A stretch of DNA of 64,000 nucleotides. Source: Schistocerca nitens. Lineage: Eukaryota; Arthropoda; Insecta; Orthoptera; Acrididae. A program made the position numbers and the translations under genes. Shown here one piece after another: positions 57,425-64,000 of the stretch. The number at the start of each line of letters is the position of its first letter. Position 1 is the stretch's first letter. The notes under the pieces are model-generated. The model was not told the DNA's origin and searched no databases. It worked only from the letters and a program-made list of their open reading frames with translations. Where the stretch lies: the NCBI RefSeq assembly GCF_023898315.1, contig NC_064617.1, positions 717,977,202 through 718,041,201 on the forward strand, in the 5' to 3' direction.

Positions 57425-59290
57425 AACACATAATGTTTCAAGTTCTGTGACAGATAATTGCGTTCAGCAGGTGACAGGATGCGACTCGCAAAGACGATGT
57501 TTTTAATTGCTGTAGAACCATCTTCTTCAATTTCCTGAAAAATGTGTACGCCTAAAGCGGTGTTAGAACTGTCGGTGGCAATGGAAAAATTTCTAGTAAG
57601 ATCTGGATGTGATAAAAGTGGTGCATTCAACAAAGCTTGTTTCAGATTGACAAATTCAGAATGTGTTTGGCTATCCCAGGACCAAATAGTGTTTTTACCT
57701 GTCAATTGACATAATCTGGGGGTGTCTAAAGCAGAGTAATGAATAAATTTACGGAAAAAGTTAATTAAACCCAAAAAGCTGCGTAGTTGTTTCTTCGTCG
57801 TAGGAACAGTAATGTCACGTAAAGCTTGAAGTTTTTCCGGGTCAGGCGCAATGCCTTCTGCTGAAATTACATGTCCAAGAAATTTTATAGAAGTTTTGCC
57901 AAAGTGTGATTTGCAAAGATTAACTGTGAGTCCTTGTGCACGAAAAGTTTGCAACAGCTGCTCAAGAATCAGATTGTGTTCAGACCAGTTAGCTTCTGCA
58001 ATAAGAATGTCGTCTACATACGTTGTGATTCTGTCTTTTAATTCTGTCGGAAGTGTAACATTCAAACCGCGAATAAATGCTGCTGAAGAACTAGTTAAAC
58101 CGAACGGTAATTTACAAAATTGATAACAGCCACCAAAACAGAGAAAAGCCGTGTACTTTCTGCAGTTCGGATGGGGCTGAATTTGCCAAAATCCCGATTT
58201 CAAATCTAATGTGGAATAAATAGCAGTACCATGAAATTTCTGTAGGAGTTCTTCTAGTGTTTGAGGGCGATCTGTTTCATTAATAATAATGTCATTGATG
58301 TGACGCGAATCAAGTACGAGGCGAAGTGAACCATCCTTTTTCTTAACAATATGGAGCGGGTTTATGTACGGACTAACTGCCGGTTCAGTAATTCCTTGGT
58401 CAAGCATAGCTTGCAATTCTTTCTTAACTTGTTCTCTGTGAATATATGGAATGGGATAATGTTTGGCCTTAAATGTATCGTGCTGTTTAACTTGAAATTC
58501 ATACATAAAACCGGACATAGTACCCGGGACGTTGTCAAAAACTGGAGCTTGCTGTAAAAGAATTTTGTATAGTTGAGTATGTTCGTCGTCTGTATTTGCA
58601 CTGCTTTGTTTAACTTTATCAGAAATCATCTGTATAACGTCATAGTCGGCTTCGTCTGGAGTATTATAGTTGTGTACGTAAGTATCTGTGAACAATGTGG
58701 AATGACAGTCTATGTTACGTGATGTAGAAATGACCTCTGTCCGATTAATTGTTTGTTCTTCTGCAGATAAAGAGTGCTGAAATTCTAATGCCAGTTGTAC
58801 ATTTTCATCCTTTAACATTAAATAGGAATTTTGAAAGTCAATAATTGCGTCGTGTTGTACCAGAAAATTCGTACCTAAAATAACGTCTGTTGTCAATAAG
58901 GGAACAATCCAAAAATTTGAGTGAAACGTATGACCTGCAATACAAAACGATAAGTGTGTCTGTAATTTTACATCTACTCCTTTACCAGATACTGCTCCTT
59001 TTACTTTAGTTTTGCCTAATGGTAACGTAGGATAGGTATTCTTTTTGTTACATTCGTTGAAAGTTTCCTCATTTATAACTGACATAGGTGATCCAGAATC
59101 GATTACTGCTGAAAATTTGGATGATCCAATCTTTACTTCAATGACAAGGTGGGAAATGGTTTTTTGAATAACTGGTTTTTCATGCAAAAGTGTGTCTCGG
59201 ATGTCGTCAAAAGTAATAACATTTTCGTGAATAAGATTCTGTGTGTCAAAAGTATTGCTTGCGTTGCTGCAAGATGCAACCTGTGCTGTA
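57425..59290 (-). pseudogene. Gypsy pol, protease and reverse transcriptase part
   Basis: From 59290 down: an aspartic protease with active site VIDSGSPMSVI (Asp-Ser-Gly), then the RT with LRLVLDSRHIND, YSTLDLKSGFWQI, FCKLPFGLTSSSAAF and the active site TYVDDILIAEA, followed by FLGHVISAEGI and LRSFLGLINFFRKFI, and the first part of RNase H (FSIATDSSNTALGVHI). Near 57455 one base is missing relative to the expected frame, so the sequence after AERNY is read out of phase; the SINE follows. An in-frame TAG near 59295 separates this frame from upstream sequence. RT and protease residues appear intact. Confidence 0.92.
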
Positions 59291-60074
59291 TCTAGTCAAA
59301 TTCTTTCTGACGTGCTATTATTTGCGGGAGGATGCTGTGGCATTTCAACTATTTGTACTGTTCTGTTATTTCGTCCTGACGCATTAGGTTCGGGATGATA
59401 CCTACTGTCTGGTTCATTCATGATAATCTGTTGTTGCGGATGATTCTGCTGCTGGTACGACCGACTGTTATTAAACGTACGCTGAAAATTGTGCTCATTA
59501 CTTTTACGTCTGTCATGATAGTCATTTCTATACGATGCATTGCGATATGAGTTGAAATGGTGTGTTTTCGGTACGTAGTTATTTCCTTATTGCTGTGCGT
59601 TTTTGGCGGAGCCGACGCTATACGTGTAGGCGGCGAAACATTAAAGGTTGGTTGACCTTGCAAACCACATTGTTGGGTAGGTATGCTAACCGGCTGGCTT
59701 GGATGCTGTTGCGGAGAAAAGCCTCTGTTGTTACCAAAATGCTGTTGCTGATAATTTTGACGATTGCTGAAAATGTTGTACATACTGATGACTACAATTT
59801 TATCTGTTATTAAAATTACGGCGGTAGTTGTCATTTCGGGAGTGTCTAAAGAAAACTGTCACTTTCGGTAAAATTTGTCATATCAGGTTTTCTTTACTCA
59901 TTCCTAATTCTAGATAGATCGATAGTTGAAGAGCTGTTTTGATAGATATAAAGGATAGTAGAAGAGAAGGCAGCAGTGCAGAAAACTAAAGATGAAATAG
60001 CACTATTACCGCTCGGGGCCCTGTGCACGCTACGGCACATATTCATCGAAGTGTAATGAATCCCCTGAGGTCTA
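59291..60074 (-). pseudogene. Gag tail region, decayed, with an unmatched segment
   Basis: 59834-59300 on the minus strand is an Asn/Gln/His-rich tail with stops (SYQQQNHPQQQIIMNEPDSR), equivalent to the basic tail of the plus element. About 59860-60060 matches neither gag nor any other element I recognise and replaces much of the capsid region, so a deletion with filler or a small insertion is likely. Confidence 0.6.
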
Positions 60075-62051
60075 TTACGCGCTGCAAATAAATTTTAGTT
60101 TCCGTGTTACAGGCAATGCCGGTGAAAATTCAAAAGCAAGTTGTTGTATCCAATCCAATTCTAGTTTCTGCATTACAGGCCAAGCTGTTGGAAAAGCAAA
60201 CCTAAATTTTTGTATCCAATCCAAGGGGTGAATCAGTGTTCTGTCATTTTTAAATACTTTAAATTTCCTAACGGATAGAAAGTGCTTGTAATCAAAATTT
60301 TCGTCTCTGAATGTCTGAACAGGTTCAGGATTGTATGCTAGTCTGTTTGTCTGTGACTGTTCGGAATCTAAGTCACGTACTCTCTGTAAATTACCTAAAT
60401 TATACTGGCTGTGTGAGTGTGAGAAATGTTCTGAATGTGGCGTATGCTGTGCCGTGTTAGAGGCTGAAATATTTTTTATCTCCATCTATTCGTGCTGTAA
60501 AGTTGACAATTTTCTACGTAATGTATTATTGGACGAACCTATCTCACTGATCGTCTGATGTAAATTTTGGAATTCGGGTGTTTGATTAAACGAAACAGGT
60601 GACGTATCGTCTGATTTGGTGTCATTATTACTTTCGATAACGTCAATACGACTGGCCAATTAATCATATTTTTCAGTCAGTACTTTTACCTGATCATCGT
60701 TTTTAGTATCACAAGCATTAATTTGTTTTTGTATTTTACGTGTGGTTTTGTTCAATTTTTTAACGTCTGCTTTGATGGCATCGGGATCCTGTATTAGTTC
60801 CAACTTTTGAAGTCTGTTAGTCATTGTCTGAAAGTCTAATGTGTGTGTGTCTGTTTTTGTTTTAAGATCGGAGATTTCATCATGCAATTCGGTGTTCAAC
60901 TGTTTAATTTCGTCTGATACTGTAGCAATATTGTTGTCTACGTATGTTTTTGCTTTCGTAAACAACTTACGCTTATCTTCCTGTCTTTGTGCAGAAATTG
61001 TTTCCATGACTTATTGCTTTACTTTATTCTGTTCCTGTATAAATTTACTGTAACGCGATTCACTGTTTTGTAGGTGGTGATTAAAACGTTCGTCCATTTG
61101 GCTGTTCTGTTGGTCAAATTTCGCGTCTACTTTCGCATCCAGTGTGCGTGAAAGTTCTACTGACATTAATTTATACTCGTCGCGTAACTGTGTTGCGTTT
61201 TCAGAACATTGTTTAGCGACTGCACTAATTTCGTCTCTAAGTAATTTAGTTGTGGCTGCATGTGTATTACTTAATTCTTGAGCCACGGATCTAATTTCTT
61301 CACTACTGCTCCTAGCACAAGCCTTAATCTCCTCACGTAATTGTTCTTTAGTATCATGACATTGCGCGGCAACGGCTGTAATCTGTTCACTAAGTTGTTT
61401 GTTCTGTTCATAAAGTTGTTTGAAATTGTTATCTTGCTTATCATTCGACTGTTTGGAATTGCTGTCTAGTTTTTTATTAAGTTGTTGTTTGAGATTTTCA
61501 TAATTTTCATTAATTTGTTGTTTGAGATTTTCATTAAGTTGTAGCATTAATGCTATAACTCGATCCATGCCAAAATTAGCTACTGTATTTTCTGTGCTGT
61601 GTGATGGTGTATCTGCATTTGTCGCGTTTTGTGTAATCATTTGGTCATTTTCTGATTCTTGAAAAGGTTCGCCAATTGGATGTGCACTGTTGGTCACTAC
61701 CTCGGAATCAAATAAATCTGACGTATTTTTACTACATTGTTCATCTTCGTGAGAAAAATTTATCTGTTCACTATGCAAATTTTGCAAACCGGGTGTGTCA
61801 AACTGGGCAGCGTTCATTGTATTGGAACGTGCCGCGTCATCAATTGTTAAATTTACTGTGGACATAATTGAATTTGTTTGCCCATCATTAGGATTTAACT
61901 CAATACTAGTGATCGGCAGGCACTGATTATCTGTAATTAGGGGATTATCATTATTACACTGAGTGTCGCAAGTATTATCGATCAAATTATTCGAGTGGGC
62001 TATTTCACTCATTGTACATCGCGATGTACTGTTAACAGTTTTTCGCGGCAT
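60075..62051 (-). pseudogene. Gag of the minus-strand gypsy element, three in-frame stops
   Basis: Starts at 62051 (MPRKTVNST). An acidic Asn-rich N-terminal part is followed by a long coiled-coil-like region rich in Gln, Lys and Glu (ENLKQQINENYENLKQQLNK, LREEIKACARSSSEEIRSV). The same frame continues through TAA at 61011-61013, a TAA near 60661 and a TAG near 60486, and then gives the capsid start (NFDYKHFLSVRKFKVFKN, HPLDWIQKFRFAFPTAWP). About 60 bp are duplicated in tandem near 60100-60235, giving two DWIQ segments. The capsid is cut off soon after. Three stops, the duplication and the truncation show decay. Confidence 0.88.
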
Positions 62052-62679
62052 TTTTCACAAATCAAAATTAAGCACAAAATGAAACAAAGACAAAGCGAAA
62101 TGGAACAAACAGAATCTGGCGTGAGGTCAGTCGCTTGACGGCGCGTTTCGGCGCGGGCCCGCCCGTTGCCGGCGCGCCGTAAGGCACGGAAGCTCGCACT
62201 GGGGTGTGGCCGTGGCCGTCCTCACAGGGGAAGTGATGCGTCTCTCATAGCCTCTCCTTCCCAAGTGGCTCTTTCCGCCTTCCCGTGGTGCCAGATGTTA
62301 AGCTTGGCATTCTGCCTTGCGACAAAAGGGAGAGCTGCGACCCAACACGATGCGAAAGCGAAGGGTGCGTGGCACAGGGGGAGCTGTGTCGAGGGACCGA
62401 ACACCAGTCCCTTTCTGTTCGCAGGGCACAGACCAGCAGGTGCTCTGCATGCCGGCGACCTCGTTTGTCGGCGTGGGATCACGGCGCGATTCGGCAAGGG
62501 TGCTTCGCCGCGCCCCTGGGTAACCGGGGCGTGTTCTGCCAAACCCAGGAGGTGGTGACATCGCCTGGGCTAGGTTAGATGGGCCCAGACCGCTGAACGA
62601 CTGGGGGACCGACCCACCACCTGAGTAGGAGTGGGTCCTCGGCCTTCTGGTGGAAGCTCGGGCAAGTAGGCGGCGAAGG

Positions 62680-62881
62680 TTCAAATGGTTCAAATGGCTC
62701 TGAGCACTATGGGACTCAACTGCTGAGGTCATTAGTCCCCTAGAACTTAGAACTAGTTAAACCTAACTAACCTAAGGACATCACAAACATCCATGCCCGA
62801 GGCAGGATTCGAACCTGCGACCGTAGCGGTCTTGCGGTTCCAGACTGCAGCGCCTTTAACCGCACGGCCACTTCGGCCGGC
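62680..62881 (-). mobile_element. tRNA-derived SINE (family 1) in the LINE leader, 12-bp target duplication
   Basis: Body starts near tcaaatggttcaaatggctc, head ends at ttcggccggc. aggcggcgaagg at 62668-62679 and 62882-62893 flanks it. Confidence 0.95.
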
Positions 62882-63149
62882 AGGCGGCGAAGGGCGAGGG
62901 GTGCATCCGCCTCTCCGGAGTGCGGGGTGCAGTTGCCGGGGAGCGTCGTGTGAAATCGTCGACGACGGGGCCATCGATGGGGACCAGTGCGCTGGCGACG
63001 GCGCGCTGAACCCAGCAGCTCTGGAGTGCCCTTGATCTAGGGGCGAGGTCGGTGGGCGAGCTGCAGTAGTCCCCCCCCCCCCCCCATGCCAGAGGAGCCG
63101 GTCCGGGGCAAGAGACGGGCTCCCACCCCTTTTGTTATCACTCGTCAAT

Positions 63150-64000
63150 ATGGAGACACCAGAAACGAGTGATTCGAGTACGCTATCGCGAGCTTCTGTG
63201 ATGCCTGTACCTGCTCCTCAGGACGAGTCGGGTCAGGCAGAAGGTGAATCAGTTACACAAAGACATGGTAGAATCTCACTGCTCTTAGAGCAGAACGTGA
63301 AGAACGGTAAAATAAGCCAAGCGGCTTTAACAATCATTAAAAACGAACTTACTGCATGGGCCATCGCCCACGCAAAATTAGAAGGTCGAGTGGAAGAACT
63401 AGAAAAAGAAAATAACAGATTGAGAAACCAACCGACCAAGACTTGGGCGGCGGTGGCTGCGCAGGCGCCAACCAAGCCGCATACAACAAAAGAAAGCATA
63501 GACAAAGCAGCCAAAAGAACAGACACTGCGGTCTTTCTCAGGACACTGCCTGGGCAAGACACCAGTGTAAAGAAAATACAAGAGTTGTTCACAAAAACTA
63601 TAAACCCGGCCAAAGACAAAATCAAAATAAAACGAATTAAACCCAGCAGAAACTCAGTAATAGTAGAAGTAGCCTCAGAAGAAGACAAAAACAAAATATT
63701 AAATAATCAGAAATTAAACTCACTAGTCAAGTGCGAACCACCAAAGAAAAGGAATCCCCTTGTAATTCTCTATGACGTACCAACTACTACGACAGATGAT
63801 GAACTAACGAACACAATAAAAGAGCAGAATTTTGATGACATAAATGAGGAAGAATTTCGAAAGAGTTTTAAATTGAGATTTAAGACGGGGCCTCGGGGGC
63901 GTGATGTGGTTCATCACGTAGCTGAGGTCACGGCACCGATGTGGAAAAAAATCACAGCAATGGGCAGATTATATGTAGGATTTCATTCCATCAACGTCAG
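63150..64000 (+). CDS. ORF1 (Gag-like) of an R1-like LINE, partial at the 3' edge
   Basis: ATG at 63150 (METPETSDSS) starts a frame with no stop for 283 codons to the window end. Residues about 60-90 have a short heptad-like Lys/Glu stretch (KLEGRVEELEKENNRLRNQ), likely a coiled coil for multimerisation. TWAAVAAQ follows at about 95. From about 125 there is a globular part with VFLRTLPGQDTSVKKI, KIKRIKPSRNSVIVEV, PLVILYDVP, then EEFRKSFKLRFKTGPRGR and MGRLYVGFHSI. These blocks come in the order seen before the CCHC zinc knuckles of R1-clade ORF1 proteins, which bind LINE RNA; the knuckles would lie just past the window. No frame break is visible, unlike most other elements here. Clade assignment is by recognition of the block pattern. 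Confidence 0.82.
   Translation, partial: METPETSDSSTLSRASVMPVPAPQDESGQAEGESVTQRHGRISLLLEQNVKNGKISQAALTIIKNELTAWAIAHAKLEGRVEELEKENNRLRNQPTKTWAAVAAQAPTKPHTTKESIDKAAKRTDTAVFLRTLPGQDTSVKKIQELFTKTINPAKDKIKIKRIKPSRNSVIVEVASEEDKNKILNNQKLNSLVKCEPPKKRNPLVILYDVPTTTTDDELTNTIKEQNFDDINEEEFRKSFKLRFKTGPRGRDVVHHVAEVTAPMWKKITAMGRLYVGFHSINV

Larger units (their letters stand above)
51318..62105 (-). mobile_element. Ty3/gypsy LTR retrotransposon, minus strand, 5' end missing
   Basis: One LTR (51318-52168), a 3.6-kb non-coding 3' region (52169-55742), pol (55743-59290) and gag (60075-62051) in minus order. The 5' LTR is not in the window: about 50 bp upstream of gag the sequence changes to a GC-rich LINE leader on the other strand. 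The gag design and the integrase end match the pol-less element at 7730-16044, so both are one lineage. Stops in gag, a one-base loss and a SINE in pol make this copy inactive. Confidence 0.92.
62106..64000 (+). mobile_element. R1-like LINE, 5' portion, running off the window
   Basis: A GC-rich leader (from about 62110, ggcgcgggcccgcccgttgc) precedes an ORF1. The leader contains a SINE at 62680-62881 and a run of C at about 63069-63084. It joins the gypsy sequence just upstream of its gag, so it was probably inserted there. The 5' boundary is approximate (62100-62120). Endonuclease and RT should follow beyond the window. Confidence 0.75.

Noticed and set aside
62166-62732. Overlapping frames of 68-144 codons on both strands in the LINE leader
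   Set aside because: They are explained by high GC content. The frames run into the SINE or lack an initiation context, and the real ORF1 starts at 63150.
1-64000. Bacterial-style operons, ribosome binding sites, terminators or replication origins
   Set aside because: Gene organisation, SINEs, LINEs and LTR elements show nuclear eukaryotic DNA; such signals are not expected and none was seen.

Overview
The window looks like repeat-rich, gene-poor DNA from a large insect genome, most likely an orthopteran (grasshopper/locust, Schistocerca-like). This rests on several tRNA-derived SINEs, RTE-type LINEs ending in a CAA-rich tail, Tc1/mariner elements and Ty3/gypsy elements that I recognise by memory as typical of such genomes; no database was searched. 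I see no host protein-coding gene, no cellular RNA gene and no prokaryotic organisation. Nearly every recognisable open frame belongs to a transposable element, and most are broken.

Layout. 1-5.1 kb: a decayed Tc1 remnant, a chimeric SINE and an internally deleted RTE LINE. 5.2-24.3 kb: two roughly 2-kb arms in inverted orientation (5165-7192 and 24335-21095). The right arm carries a mariner insertion. Between the arms lie a complete but pol-less Ty3/gypsy element (7730-16044; two LTRs, 4-bp target duplication, long gag frame), a CR1/L2-type LINE split by a SINE (17404-19260), and unrecognised DNA. 24.3-30.7 kb: unrecognised DNA, two minus-strand RTE fragments, a mariner DNA-binding fragment and a SINE. 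30.7-35.2 kb: a mariner lying between two copies of a short repeat, then mixed Tc1 remnants. 35.2-39.4 kb: mostly unrecognised, with two old tRNA-derived SINEs. 39.4-43.0 kb: a composite Tc1 element holding a jockey-type LINE end, a duplicated transposase segment and a 5'-truncated RTE. 44.4-49.3 kb: a decayed second RTE family, interrupted by an unknown 0.5-kb segment and by a near-intact Tc1 element with a 340-codon transposase. 50.5 kb to the end: a nest in which a mariner was cut by a minus-strand Ty3/gypsy element, and that element was cut by a SINE and by an R1-like LINE whose ORF1 is still open at the window edge.

How the parts relate. The elements do not form a pathway; they record successive insertions. 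Target duplications and paired copies allow several insertions to be ordered (mariner, then gypsy, then SINE and LINE at 50-64 kb). The features most worth following are the long inverted repeat with small open frames retained in both arms, the gag-only gypsy element with a 4.4-kb non-coding 3' region, the chimeric SINE, and the unknown insert inside the RTE at 45.5-46.0 kb.
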